Source of the DNA: Emticicia sp031378345
GTDB taxonomy: Bacteria > Bacteroidota > Bacteroidia > Cytophagales > Spirosomataceae
NCBI GenBank assembly: GCA_031378345.1
Contig: JANNDY010000061.1
Coordinates: forward strand, 56,671 to 120,670
Direction of reading: 5' to 3'
DNA length: 64,000 nt
In this document: one piece after another, positions 44,848-53,983 of the stretch
Numbering within the stretch: the stretch's first letter is position 1
Layout of the letters: each line of letters opens with the position of its first letter
Translations under genes and position numbers: made by a program
Notes under the pieces: generated by a model
The model's database searches: none
Seen by the model: the letters and a program-made list of their open reading frames with translations, nothing else
What the model was told of the DNA's origin: nothing

Positions 44848-47079
44848 ATGCAAACCCAAAGCCGTCGTTCATTTCTAAAAGCATCAGCTCTTTCGGGCGG
44901 AGGATTTATGCTTGGTATTAGTTTTTTGTCAAGTTTCAAATCACTTGGAAATGAGACTGTTACAAACTTACCACTCGACTTTAATGAATTAAACGGCTTC
45001 GTAAAAATCACAGCTGACAATATTATCAAAATCATGTCGCCAAACCCAGAAGGTGGACAAGGCATAAAAACTTCTATGCCGATGATTGTGGCAGAAGAAT
45101 TGGACGTAGATTTCTCTAAAATCATCATCGAACAAGCAGATTTAGATACCAAACATTTTACTCGACAATTTATCGGTGGAAGTCAAGCGATTCATCAAGG
45201 TTGGCAAACGCTACGTATGGCAGGTGCAACGGCAAGCCAAATGCTACGAGAAGCTGCTGCCAAAACATGGAATGTACCAGTTGAAGAAGTTAGCACCGAA
45301 TTGGGTGTTTTGTATCATAAAAACTCAGGAAAATCTGCCAAATATGGCGAAATGGCTACGGCCGCCGCACAAATTCCTGTTCCGAAAAACGTAAAATTAA
45401 AAGAAGTAAAGGATTTTAAAATCATAGGTAAAAGCCAACGGAATGTTGATTTAGAGAAAATCGTAACAGGAAAGCCGCTTTTTGGAATTGATACCCGAAA
45501 AGAAGGAATGTTGATAGCCATGATTGTGCATCCGCCAGCAATGGGCTTAAAATTTAAAGCGATACAAAACGATGCAACTATCAAGAAAATGAAAGGCATC
45601 AAAGACATTTTTCCTATTAAAATATTCAATGATGGCTACGAAAAAACGTTTTTTGATACTAACCAATTTAATGAAGTAGTAGCCATTGTGGGCAACAGCA
45701 CTTGGGAGGTAATGCAAGCAAAAAAAGCCCTGAAAATTGATTGGCAAGAAGCAGAAACTATTTCCGAAAAAAGAAATATGAATGGTCGGAAAATAACCAT
45801 GAACATTCCAGCAGGTTTAGAAAATTCGACTGACCATACTACAAAATTCGCTGAATTTATGGCAAAACCAGCCACCGTTCGCCGAAAAGATGGAGATATA
45901 GAAACAGCTTTCAAAAATGCAAGTAAAGTTATAGAACGTACCTATAATGGCCCCTTTTTGGCCCATAATTGCATGGAGCCTATGAATTTCTTTGCTCATG
46001 TTACCGATGAAAAGGCGGAACTTTTAGGACCACTTCAAAAACCCGAATTTACCGAACAAGCTCTTTCGGCACGTTTGGGAATGCCTCTGGAGAAAATTGA
46101 CATTAAAATGACCCGTTTGGGTGGTGGTTTTGGCCGTCGTTCTTACGCTCATTGGTTGATTGAAGCAGCTCTTGTTTCGCAAAAAGTAAAAGCACCAGTT
46201 AAGCTAATTTATACTCGTGAAGATGATATGACGGCAGGGGTTTATCGCCCTGCTTACTCTGCAAAATACCGTGCCGCACTCGATGCCAATAATCATCTGA
46301 TTGGTTTTCATGTAAAAGTGGGCGGAATGCCACAGTCACCATTGGCTGCAAATCGTTTTCCCGCAGGAGCTATTGACAACTATTTGGCAGAAGATTTTAC
46401 GATTGAAACCAATATTACGGTTGGGTCATATAGAGCTCCCAATTCCAATTTTATGGCTTATGCCGAACAATCTTTTCTCGATGAAATTGCCGAAGCTTCA
46501 GGCAAAGACCCAATCAATTTTAGATTAGATTTACTGAAACGTGCCAAAGAAAATCCAGTAGGCAAAAACAACGATTATGAGCCAGAACGCTTTGCAAAAG
46601 TGCTGGAATTGGTCAAAGAAAAATCAAAGTGGGAAAGCATAAAAACGACTAAAAAACTGGGTTTTTCTGCGTATTTCTGCCACGATTCATATGCTGCTCA
46701 TGTGCTTGATTTAGAAATGAAAGACAACACGCCAATCATCAATAAAGTTTGGTGTGCCATTGATTGCGGCATTGTTGTAAACCCAAATGCCGCCAAAAAC
46801 ATGGCAGAAGGAGGCATTGTTGATGCTCTTGGAGCTGCCATGTACGGCAAAATGACATTTACGAAAGGTGTGCCTGATGCCAATAATTTTCATAATTATC
46901 GCATGATTCGCCACAACGAAGCACCCAAACAAATTGAGATACATTTTGTTGAAAATACCATTGACCCAACGGGCATGGGTGAGCCAGCTTACCCACCAGT
47001 TTATGCAGCTTTGGCAAATGCACTTTACAAAGCAACAGGTAAGCGTTTTTATAATCAGCCTTTTGACGAAAGTTTGTAG
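44848..47079 (+). CDS. Molybdenum hydroxylase large subunit, copy 1
   Basis: 743 residues. A twin-arginine signal (SRRSFLKASALSGGGF) predicts export in folded form with its cofactor. The molybdopterin-binding part has RLGGGFGRRSYAHWL and LIYTREDDMTAGVYRPAY, and the C-terminal active-site Glu is E712 (PTGMGEPAYPP). The order of these motifs is that of the isoquinoline 1-oxidoreductase/aldehyde oxidase IorB type. It hydroxylates an N-heterocycle or oxidises an aldehyde with the 2Fe-2S partner encoded 106 nt downstream. A second copy lies beyond that partner. It has its own promoter. Confidence 0.93.
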   Translation: MQTQSRRSFLKASALSGGGFMLGISFLSSFKSLGNETVTNLPLDFNELNGFVKITADNIIKIMSPNPEGGQGIKTSMPMIVAEELDVDFSKIIIEQADLDTKHFTRQFIGGSQAIHQGWQTLRMAGATASQMLREAAAKTWNVPVEEVSTELGVLYHKNSGKSAKYGEMATAAAQIPVPKNVKLKEVKDFKIIGKSQRNVDLEKIVTGKPLFGIDTRKEGMLIAMIVHPPAMGLKFKAIQNDATIKKMKGIKDIFPIKIFNDGYEKTFFDTNQFNEVVAIVGNSTWEVMQAKKALKIDWQEAETISEKRNMNGRKITMNIPAGLENSTDHTTKFAEFMAKPATVRRKDGDIETAFKNASKVIERTYNGPFLAHNCMEPMNFFAHVTDEKAELLGPLQKPEFTEQALSARLGMPLEKIDIKMTRLGGGFGRRSYAHWLIEAALVSQKVKAPVKLIYTREDDMTAGVYRPAYSAKYRAALDANNHLIGFHVKVGGMPQSPLAANRFPAGAIDNYLAEDFTIETNITVGSYRAPNSNFMAYAEQSFLDEIAEASGKDPINFRLDLLKRAKENPVGKNNDYEPERFAKVLELVKEKSKWESIKTTKKLGFSAYFCHDSYAAHVLDLEMKDNTPIINKVWCAIDCGIVVNPNAAKNMAEGGIVDALGAAMYGKMTFTKGVPDANNFHNYRMIRHNEAPKQIEIHFVENTIDPTGMGEPAYPPVYAALANALYKATGKRFYNQPFDESL

Positions 47080-47185
47080 TTTAGAAATTATTTGAAATTC
47101 GTAAGTTTTCATTTGAAATACATTATTTTTTACTGATTTATTCATATATTTTTGTTAAATTCTAAAAAGAAGTAAATACAACATT

Positions 47186-47653
47186 ATGGCAAAATATTCT
47201 TTAAAAATCAACGGAAAAACGCAACAAGTTGATGTTGACCCATCAACCCCAATTTTGTGGGTTTTGCGTGACCACCTCAATATGCCTGGCACTAAATTTG
47301 GCTGTGGCATGGCTCAATGTGGTGCCTGTACCATTCATTTGGATGGAAATGCCACTCGCTCATGTGTGTTGCCAGTTTCGGCTATTGGAAAATCGGCCAT
47401 TACAACAATCGAAGGGCTTTCTGAAAATGGCACACATCCAGTACAAAAAGCATGGCTCGAACATGACGTTGCCCAGTGTGGCTATTGTCAAGGTGGACAA
47501 ATCATGTCGGCAACGGCTTTGCTAAAAAGCAATCCAAAACCAACCGATGAAGATATTGACAACGCTATGAGTGGCAATATTTGTCGTTGTGGAACATATT
47601 TGAGAATTAAGGAAGCGATTAAAACGGCTGCCAAAACATCAAACGTTAAATAA
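47186..47653 (+). CDS. 2Fe-2S small subunit of the molybdenum hydroxylase
   Basis: 155 residues with eight cluster cysteines. The plant-type ferredoxin site has C40, C45, C48 and C60 (CGMAQCGACTIHLDG). The second all-helical site has C98, C101, C133 and C135 (CGYCQGGQ and NICRCGTY). It is the IorA-type electron-transfer partner. There is no Tat signal, so it would ride with a large subunit during export. It lies between the two large-subunit genes, only 10 nt before the second. No cytochrome subunit gene is in the locus. Confidence 0.95.
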   Translation: MAKYSLKINGKTQQVDVDPSTPILWVLRDHLNMPGTKFGCGMAQCGACTIHLDGNATRSCVLPVSAIGKSAITTIEGLSENGTHPVQKAWLEHDVAQCGYCQGGQIMSATALLKSNPKPTDEDIDNAMSGNICRCGTYLRIKEAIKTAAKTSNVK

Positions 47654-47663
47654 GAAAAAGACT

Positions 47664-49913
47664 ATGAAAAATATTAAATCACAAAGTAGAAGAGATTTTT
47701 TAAGGTCTTCTGCATTGGCAGGAGGCGGATTGATGCTTAGTTTTAGTTGGTTTTCTGAAGCAAAAGCTGCTGAGAAAGTAGCTACTTTGAATCTTCCCGA
47801 ACAATGGTCAGAGTTGGCTGCATATATCAAAATTACGCCTGATAATATCATTAAAATTCTTTGTCCAAACCCAGAATTTGGTCAAAATGTAATGACTTCA
47901 TTACCAATGATGGTAGCCGAAGAATTGGATTGCGATTGGAAAAATGTGGTGGTAGAAATGAGTACGCACGACAACGTGAAATACGGCCCACAATTCACAG
48001 GTGGCAGTAATTCGGTAAAAATGTACTGGAAGCCCTTGAGAAATGCAGGAGCAGCGGCTCGACTAATGTTGATTGAAGCAGCAGCTCAAACTTGGGGCGT
48101 TTCAGCATCAGAAATCACAACAAAAGCAGGTGTTTTATCGCATTCAAGTGGAAAAACGGCAAAATATGGCGAAATGTCCGCAAAAGCCGCCACAATTGCC
48201 GTTCCGAAAGATGTAAAATTGAAAGCCCCGAAAGATTTTTCGATTATAAGAAATTCAAAGAAAAATAGCGAAGGTGTAAAGGTAGTTACAGGAAAACCAC
48301 TTTTCGGAATGGATTATAAAGTTGACGGAATGTTGATTGCTATGATTCAACATCCACCAGCATTTGGTATGAAATTAAAATCTTTTGATGCCACGGCCGC
48401 CAAAAAAATGGCAGGAATCAAAGACATTTTTAGTTTCAAACTCTATGACGATGATTTCGTTCAAGAAGGCTTCGATACCAGAACATTCAATGAAATGATA
48501 GCCATAGTGGGTAAAAGCACTTGGGAGGTGATGAATGCTCGAAAGAAATTAAATGTAATATGGGAGCCTATCGCTGATACAAAAGAAACAATAAATGTAT
48601 TTAGAGCTGGTAAAACCGATGTTATCGTTCCTGGTGGTTTGGAAAGTTCAACAACGCAATTGGCTAAAATGCAAGAAAGAGCAAAATTGCCAGCCAAAGA
48701 ATTAAGAAAAGACGGCGACCCCGAAACTGCATTCAAAAATGCCGCTCAGATTATCGAACGCACGTATAATGCTCCGTTTTTGGCACATAATACAATGGAG
48801 CCGATGAATTTCTTTGCCCATGTGCAAGATGACAAAGCCTTAGTGGCTGGGCCATTGCAAGCACCAGGTTGGGCAGAACCAACTTTGGCAAAAGTCCTAA
48901 ATTTACCAGTCGATAAAATCGAGATTCAAATGACCCGAATGGGTGGTGGTTTTGGGCGTAGAGCTTACGCACAATATATGCACGAAGTGGCTCGTATTTC
49001 TCAAAAAATGAAAGCTCCCGTAAAATTGATTTATACCCGTGAAGACGACATGACTTACGGAATTTATCGCCCGATGTACACCGCTACTTATCGTGCGGCA
49101 CTTGATGCCAATAAAAATCTGATAGGTTTTCATGTAACAGGTGGTGGTATTCCCGAAAATCCTATTCACGCCAATCGTTTCCCAGCGGGTGCGGTTGATA
49201 ATTATTTGGCTGATGGTTGGGAGATTCCATCAAACATTACCATCGGTGCATTTAGAGCTCCACGTTCAAATTTCAATGCGGCCGCCGAACAATCATTTTT
49301 GGATGAAGTAGCCGAAGCAATGGGCAAAGACCCAATCGCTTTTCGTCTTGATTTGTTGAAACGTGCCAAAGAAAATCCAGTTGGTAAAAACAACGATTAC
49401 GATGCCAGCCGATATATCGGCGTTTTGGAATTATTGAAAGAAAAATCAGGTTGGGGGAAACCTGAAAATGCAGGCAAAAAACGTGGCGTAGCTGCATATT
49501 TCTGCCATGCTTCGTATGCTGGTCATGTTGTGGATATGGTTATGCGAGATGGACAACCGTATGTTGAATCTGTAACAAGTGCTGTCGATTGTGGCGTAGT
49601 CGTAAACCCCGATGCCGCCCGAAATATGGTGCAAGGTGCTGTAGTTGATGGCATTGGACAGTCATTTTATGGTGCTTTAACGCACAAAGATGGCGTACCT
49701 GAACAAAACAATTTTCATAATTATCGTATGATTCGCCATAACGAAGCACCAAAGAAAATTGATGTGCATTTCGTAGAAAACGACATCGACCCAACTGGTC
49801 TTGGCGAACCTCCATTCCCGCCAGTTTTTGGTGCTGTGGCCAATGCTTTGTTTAAAACTACTGGTCAACGGTATTATAATCAGCCGTTTGTTTCGGAGCA
49901 ATCGAAATCATAA
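47664..49913 (+). CDS. Molybdenum hydroxylase large subunit, copy 2
   Basis: 749 residues, with a twin-arginine signal (SRRDFLRSSALAGGGLML) and the same motif order as copy 1: RMGGGFGRRAYAQYM, LIYTREDDMTYGIYRPMY and E715 (PTGLGEPPFPP). The two copies match throughout, so they arose by duplication. Substitutions cluster in the middle third, which leaves room for different substrate preferences. It is translated 10 nt after the small subunit and followed by a strong terminator. Confidence 0.93.
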   Translation: MKNIKSQSRRDFLRSSALAGGGLMLSFSWFSEAKAAEKVATLNLPEQWSELAAYIKITPDNIIKILCPNPEFGQNVMTSLPMMVAEELDCDWKNVVVEMSTHDNVKYGPQFTGGSNSVKMYWKPLRNAGAAARLMLIEAAAQTWGVSASEITTKAGVLSHSSGKTAKYGEMSAKAATIAVPKDVKLKAPKDFSIIRNSKKNSEGVKVVTGKPLFGMDYKVDGMLIAMIQHPPAFGMKLKSFDATAAKKMAGIKDIFSFKLYDDDFVQEGFDTRTFNEMIAIVGKSTWEVMNARKKLNVIWEPIADTKETINVFRAGKTDVIVPGGLESSTTQLAKMQERAKLPAKELRKDGDPETAFKNAAQIIERTYNAPFLAHNTMEPMNFFAHVQDDKALVAGPLQAPGWAEPTLAKVLNLPVDKIEIQMTRMGGGFGRRAYAQYMHEVARISQKMKAPVKLIYTREDDMTYGIYRPMYTATYRAALDANKNLIGFHVTGGGIPENPIHANRFPAGAVDNYLADGWEIPSNITIGAFRAPRSNFNAAAEQSFLDEVAEAMGKDPIAFRLDLLKRAKENPVGKNNDYDASRYIGVLELLKEKSGWGKPENAGKKRGVAAYFCHASYAGHVVDMVMRDGQPYVESVTSAVDCGVVVNPDAARNMVQGAVVDGIGQSFYGALTHKDGVPEQNNFHNYRMIRHNEAPKKIDVHFVENDIDPTGLGEPPFPPVFGAVANALFKTTGQRYYNQPFVSEQSKS

Positions 49914-49918
49914 ATTTA

Positions 49919-49958
49919 AAAAAATGAGAACTGTAAATATTCAGTTCTCATTTTTTTT
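49919..49958 (+). terminator. Terminator after the Mo-hydroxylase genes
   Basis: Arms aaaaaatgagaactg (49919-49933) and cagttctcatttttt (49942-49956) pair perfectly around an 8-nt loop with an extended T-run. Confidence 0.8.
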
Positions 49959-50143
49959 ATTTTGCCCAACAATTAAATGAAGCATTCGATCCTTAAAATA
50001 TATTAAACTTGCTTCAAAAGCTCTTTTAGTGGCAGAAAGTTACTCTATATAGGAAAATGAAGGTATAAAAACATTCATAAAATAACTTTTGATTTAGAGA
50101 ATGTAAACGAAAATTTTATCAAAAGGTTGAATAGAAGTGGCAT

Positions 50144-50173
50144 AAAAAGTAGTTCACTATAACTGCTTTTTTG
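50144..50173 (+). terminator. Terminator without an upstream gene
   Basis: aaaaagtagtt (50144-50154) pairs with aactgcttttt (50161-50171), with one G-T pair, around a 6-nt loop and with a T-run. No coding frame precedes it in 49957-50143, so it may be left from a deleted gene. Confidence 0.5.
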
Positions 50174-50216
50174 TTTTTACTCTATTTGTAAAGATTATAT
50201 AGAAGAAACACCTTAA

Positions 50217-50391
50217 GAGGTTGTTTAAGTTTTTTGATTTGGACTAAAATTGCACCTTTTTAACATTATCTTCGCTAAAAAACACTCATTTTGCTCGCAA
50301 AATTTCATCTTTTTTATCTTAATTATGTCAAAAATGTATCGTAGCGGCGAACCGTCATTTTTCGTCATCAAAAAAAAGCTTAAACAACCTC
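50217..50391. mobile_element. MITE-like element, 175 bp, with TAA target duplication
   Basis: The ends are inverted repeats: gaggttgtttaag (50217-50229) with a following T-run, and its complement cttaaacaacctc (50379-50391) preceded by an A-run. TAA flanks both sides (50214-50216 and 50392-50394). There is no coding frame inside. A 3-bp TNA-type duplication and such ends are known for IS5/IS1031-group insertion sequences, so a non-autonomous derivative is likely. The rest of the 49914-50461 spacer holds two terminators and nothing else recognised. Confidence 0.7.
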
Positions 50392-50461
50392 TAACAAAGA
50401 ACTAATTTTCTTTATTGTAAATTTCTTGCTGAAGAGTTGCAATACAGCAAAATAGGACAAC

Positions 50462-52064
50462 CTAATTACCCATCCAAGAATCCAAGATTGATTTCTGTAA
50501 TTGGTTGGGGCTTGCAATTGTACTTATCTTATATTTCAAAACAATCTTTTTCTCTTTTGATTCTATCTCTTGTTTTTCGATTTTTAGACCCCCATAAGCC
50601 AAATATTTGCTATAATCAAGCTCTTTTATGTTATAAATGTATTCAAAGAAAGCTGATAGCGAAATACCCGCAACCTGCTCGCAACTTGCCTGAAACTCGG
50701 CTTCGGTAAAACCTCGGTTTTGTTTTTTATAATAATTCCAATATAAATTCCGCATCACATCATCAAGCGAATACTTGTTTTGTGTGGTATTTCTGATTTC
50801 AAAATCTAATAATAAACCAACAACTGGCCCTTTTTCATAGTAAGAAATTGATTTATTTGGCTCATTTCCTTGCGTGCCAAATGGTCCATCGGTCCAAGTG
50901 CTATAACTTGCCTGTTGCAAAGACTGGAAATTTTTGCCAAGATTATTCTCAACATTTTTGATGTTTCGCTCAAAATTTGCCAAAATGTTTCTTCATTACT
51001 CAGTTTGGCTCTTTTCAAAATCAAATATTCATAATAAACCGTCAGGCCTTCGCTAATCCAAAGCAATTCGTGCGATTGCCTCGGTCGTTATCAAACGGAC
51101 AAAGCTCAAACGGTCGAATTCGTTTTACATTATAATGATGAAAGTATTCGTGAGCAATAAAATTCATCATTCTATTCATGGCTTCGGGTTTATCCAAGCC
51201 TGTGCCATCAAAACTGATTGTAGTATTGTATAAATGTTCGATGCCACCTCTGCCCGGTCCGATGCCAATAAAAGTGTATTGTTTGAAAGGAATATCGCTA
51301 ATAATATTTACAGAAGATTCAACCATTTTTCTAAGTTTTTCTATGAAAATGGCATGGTCAAACTGCCCAATTTTATAGCCAATGAACCGATGTTCAACGC
51401 CTTTCACTTTGAAAGAGGGTAGTTCTTCAAGATTTCCGATTAGAATTGGGCAGCCGTATAGAATATCGAAATCAGGAGCAGTAAATTCGTTGGTTTTGCC
51501 CATAATTGGCTCTAAACCAGTCGCTATTTTATTCCAATCTTTACTATACGAAAAGCTAATCGAAACAGGAAGTTTTAAATTCCCATCTATATATAAAAAC
51601 GTATTTATAGGTATAATGTAGGCGTGTTCGCCATCGATGTAGCTGTTTGCCACAAATTGTTTGCTTGTATTGATGGTATATTTTACCGAAAAAGCCTCGT
51701 TTTTGATTCCTGTAATAAGCCAAGTATTATCGTTGATTTTTTCAAAGGAAAGCATTTTTCTTTTGCTATCATTAACCGACATATTGCTAACGGATTTTGA
51801 ATAATCTATTAGTTGATAATAACCTGGAATCCATTTGGGCATTTTTAAACGTATAGTATCATGTTTTGATTGGCTAAATTGCAGCTCTACCTAATAGCTA
51901 TGCGTGGCAGGTTGAGGCATCGAAACTGAATATTTTAAAATTGGAATTTCTTTTTGAGAAAAAGCATTGAGGGCATTCAAAACTAAAAATATTAATAAAA
52001 GTTTTGAGCCTTTGTAGTTTTGCTGATTGAAGCAACTGACGAAGTTTGATAGGCAAAATTTCAT
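50462..52064 (-). pseudogene. Decayed M61-family peptidase (nonsense plus two frameshifts)
   Basis: Read on the minus strand from an ATG at 52064 there is a signal peptide ending LNAFSQ, then a strand region stopped by a TAG at 51893-51891. The same frame resumes with MPKWIPGYYQLIDYSK and runs to the zinc motif HEYFHHYNVKRIRP. Near 51069 the frame shifts and continues with LLWISEGLTVYYEYLILKRA. It shifts again near 50990 into NFERNIKNVENNLGKNFQSL and ends at 50462. The order matches M61 glycyl aminopeptidases, usually with a C-terminal PDZ domain that is partly present or missing here. Three separate lesions indicate a true pseudogene rather than a sequencing slip. Confidence 0.85.
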
Positions 52065-52140
52065 TCTTTGGTTTCAATGTTTTTGATGAATTGTGTAAGT
52101 CCTGTTTGTAATTTCATAAAGAAACTTGAAGATATAAAAT

Positions 52141-52866
52141 TCATTTCCTAAACCGATACAAATACGGAGCTTTATTAGCAGCTCCCGTAAATTTTTTTTC
52201 GAGGCGTTCTAAAACATCCAAATCCAAGATTTTCTTTTGGAAGTTGTTTCTCGCAAAAGGTTTATCATAAATGGCTTCGTAGAGTTCTTGCACTTCTCGT
52301 ATCGTGAAAGTTTCGGGCAGTAGATTGAAGCCAATGAGCTTATGGTCAAGGTTTTGGCGGAGCGTTTCGAGGGCGTAAGTTACCATTTCATTATGGTCCA
52401 TTATCATCGTTGGCAAATCTTTGATATTATACCAATCAATCGAATCATCAAAATCTCCCTTTTGTGGGTTAACTTTATTTATATCAACCAAAGCATAATA
52501 GCCAATTGAAACAAATCTTTGTTTAAGCCAATTAATATCGTTTTCGTTAAATAGGATTTGCTCCAAAAGTTCATTTTTTATTGGACTAAATTCTTCAAAA
52601 ATCTCTTTGTTTTTACGTTCAGTTTGCCCAAAAACCCTAAATTGTTCCAAATAAATATCTTTCAGACCTGTTCTTTCTTGCAAAATTCTCTGAGCCGCTT
52701 CATCAATGCTTTCGTCTTGCTGAATAAAGCCACCTGGCAATGCCCACAAATCTTTCGATAACTTTATTTTTGGAACTAATACTTTCAATTCCTTCTCTTT
52801 ATAGCCAAAAATCACACAGTCAATCGAAAGCTGATGTATGAAATTTTCTCCGTCAAATAGTTTCAT
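52141..52866 (-). CDS. Nudix-type transcriptional regulator (AraR/NrtR-like)
   Basis: 241 residues. A Nudix domain (about 10-150) is followed by a winged helix (about 165-241, with TIREVQELYEAIYDKPFARN). The Nudix box runs from G46 to L68 as GFIQQD-E52-...-R60-I-L-Q-E64-R-T-G; two of the metal-binding Glu positions are Ile61 and Arg65, so catalysis is unlikely. In Bacteroidota, such proteins serve as sugar-responsive repressors (for example of arabinose genes). It is divergent from the ThuA gene, with a 23-nt palindrome between them that is a good operator candidate. Confidence 0.9.
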   Translation of the reverse strand: MKLFDGENFIHQLSIDCVIFGYKEKELKVLVPKIKLSKDLWALPGGFIQQDESIDEAAQRILQERTGLKDIYLEQFRVFGQTERKNKEIFEEFSPIKNELLEQILFNENDINWLKQRFVSIGYYALVDINKVNPQKGDFDDSIDWYNIKDLPTMIMDHNEMVTYALETLRQNLDHKLIGFNLLPETFTIREVQELYEAIYDKPFARNNFQKKILDLDVLERLEKKFTGAANKAPYLYRFRK

Positions 52867-52961
52867 GTTGATGCATTTATTTAGTCACAAAATTACAGCT
52901 TATCCAGCATAGAAGCCATTTATAAAATATAATTATTCAAATATAATATAAAATTAAAATA

Positions 52962-52984
52962 TATTGTCTAAAAATTAGACAATA
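52962..52984. promoter_or_regulatory. Palindromic operator candidate between the regulator and thuA
   Basis: tattgtctaa (52962-52971) and ttagacaata (52975-52984) are exact inverted copies around aaa. It lies 95 nt from the regulator start and 63 nt from the ThuA start. It covers the position expected for the -33 element of the promoter whose -7 is at 52999, which fits repression. Confidence 0.6.
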
Positions 52985-52998
52985 ATTGAAAAATATTT

Positions 52999-53006
52999 TA
53001 CATTTG
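52999..53006 (+). promoter_or_regulatory. -7 element TACATTTG for the thuA unit
   Basis: This exact TAnnTTTG match lies 41 nt before the ThuA start. The palindrome at 52962 occupies the region where a -33 TTG would lie. Confidence 0.5.
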
Positions 53007-53047
53007 TTTCGTAAATGCTTTTTACACCCCAACCACTATTCTACAAA

Positions 53048-53905
53048 ATGAAAAAAGTTGTAAAAATTATCCTTTGGTCGGTGCTGACTATCGTGATATC
53101 ACTCGGCATACTAATGGCTGGGTTTATCTATAAAGTAAAGAATGGTTTCCCTGTTTTTTATGAAACCGAAGCTCCTAAAATTGTTTTTCCTGCCAATCAG
53201 CCTGCGGTTCTGTTATTCTCAAAAACAACTGGTTTTCGTCACAGTAATTCAATTGATGCATCAAAGTCTATCATTGCCGATTTAGGCAAGAAAAACAATT
53301 GGTTTCTCTACGAAACCGAAGATGGTGCCGTATTTAATGCCGAACAACTTTCAAAATTCAAAACCATAATTTTCAATAATTCGACTGGTAGGGTATTGAA
53401 TGACGAACAACAAAAAGCCTTAGAGCAATATGTAGAAAATGGTGGAAGTTTGATTGGTATTCATGGTGCGGGTGATAATTCTCATCATTGGGATTGGTAC
53501 GTACAGAATTTGCTTGGGGCAGAATTTTCGCATCATCCAATCAAGCCACAATTTCAGAAAACTGATGTTTTATTAGAACCAAAAGCAGATAGCTCGATTA
53601 CTGCACAAATTTCTCAGCCTTGGAGTCATACCGACGAATGGTATGTGTTTTTTGAAAATCCTCGTAAAAAAGGCTTTAATATTTTATATACAATTAATGG
53701 CGAAACCATCATTCCGAATGGCGATGTACCGTTTTTAGCAAGTGGCAAAAATTTCGGAATGGGTAAAGATCATCCTGTAGCATGGTGTAAAAATATTGGA
53801 AATGGAAAAACATTTTACACCTCAATGGGGCATGATGAATCGGTTTGGAAAGACCAAAATTTTGTAAAATTGATTGAAAATGGTATCAATTGGACGATGA
53901 AATAA
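53048..53905 (+). CDS. Membrane-anchored ThuA-domain protein
   Basis: 285 residues from the ATG at 53048 (MKKVVKIILWSVLTIVISLG), which opens a clear TM anchor; the upstream ATG adds 11 residues without signal features. The ThuA domain (about 45-285) has LLFSKTTGFRHSNSIDASK, SLIGIHGAGDNSHHWDWYVQ, SQPWSHTDEWYVF and GKTFYTSMGHDESVW. ThuA proteins have a glutamine-amidotransferase-like fold and are linked to disaccharide catabolism, perhaps through 3-keto sugars. It leads a plus-strand run with SDR and MFS genes and is probably controlled by the divergent Nudix regulator. Confidence 0.9.
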   Translation: MKKVVKIILWSVLTIVISLGILMAGFIYKVKNGFPVFYETEAPKIVFPANQPAVLLFSKTTGFRHSNSIDASKSIIADLGKKNNWFLYETEDGAVFNAEQLSKFKTIIFNNSTGRVLNDEQQKALEQYVENGGSLIGIHGAGDNSHHWDWYVQNLLGAEFSHHPIKPQFQKTDVLLEPKADSSITAQISQPWSHTDEWYVFFENPRKKGFNILYTINGETIIPNGDVPFLASGKNFGMGKDHPVAWCKNIGNGKTFYTSMGHDESVWKDQNFVKLIENGINWTMK

Positions 53906-53935
53906 TTTTAAATATTATATCGTACAGACCACCAT

Positions 53936-53963
53936 GTAGAGACGTTACATGTAACGTCTCTAC
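53936..53963. repeat. Perfect 28-bp palindrome
   Basis: gtagagacgttaca (53936-53949) is followed directly by its exact complement tgtaacgtctctac (53950-53963). It sits in the spacer between the ThuA and SDR genes. Closely similar palindromes (gtagagac...gtctctac) are common dispersed repeats in several bacterial genomes, so it is likely a REP-like element rather than a local operator. Confidence 0.8.
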
Positions 53964-53983
53964 CAAAACGGACAAATAAAAAC

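Noticed and set aside
50437..50709. Plus-strand frame of 90 codons
   Set aside because: It is antisense to the decayed M61 peptidase, which has clear family similarity on the minus strand.
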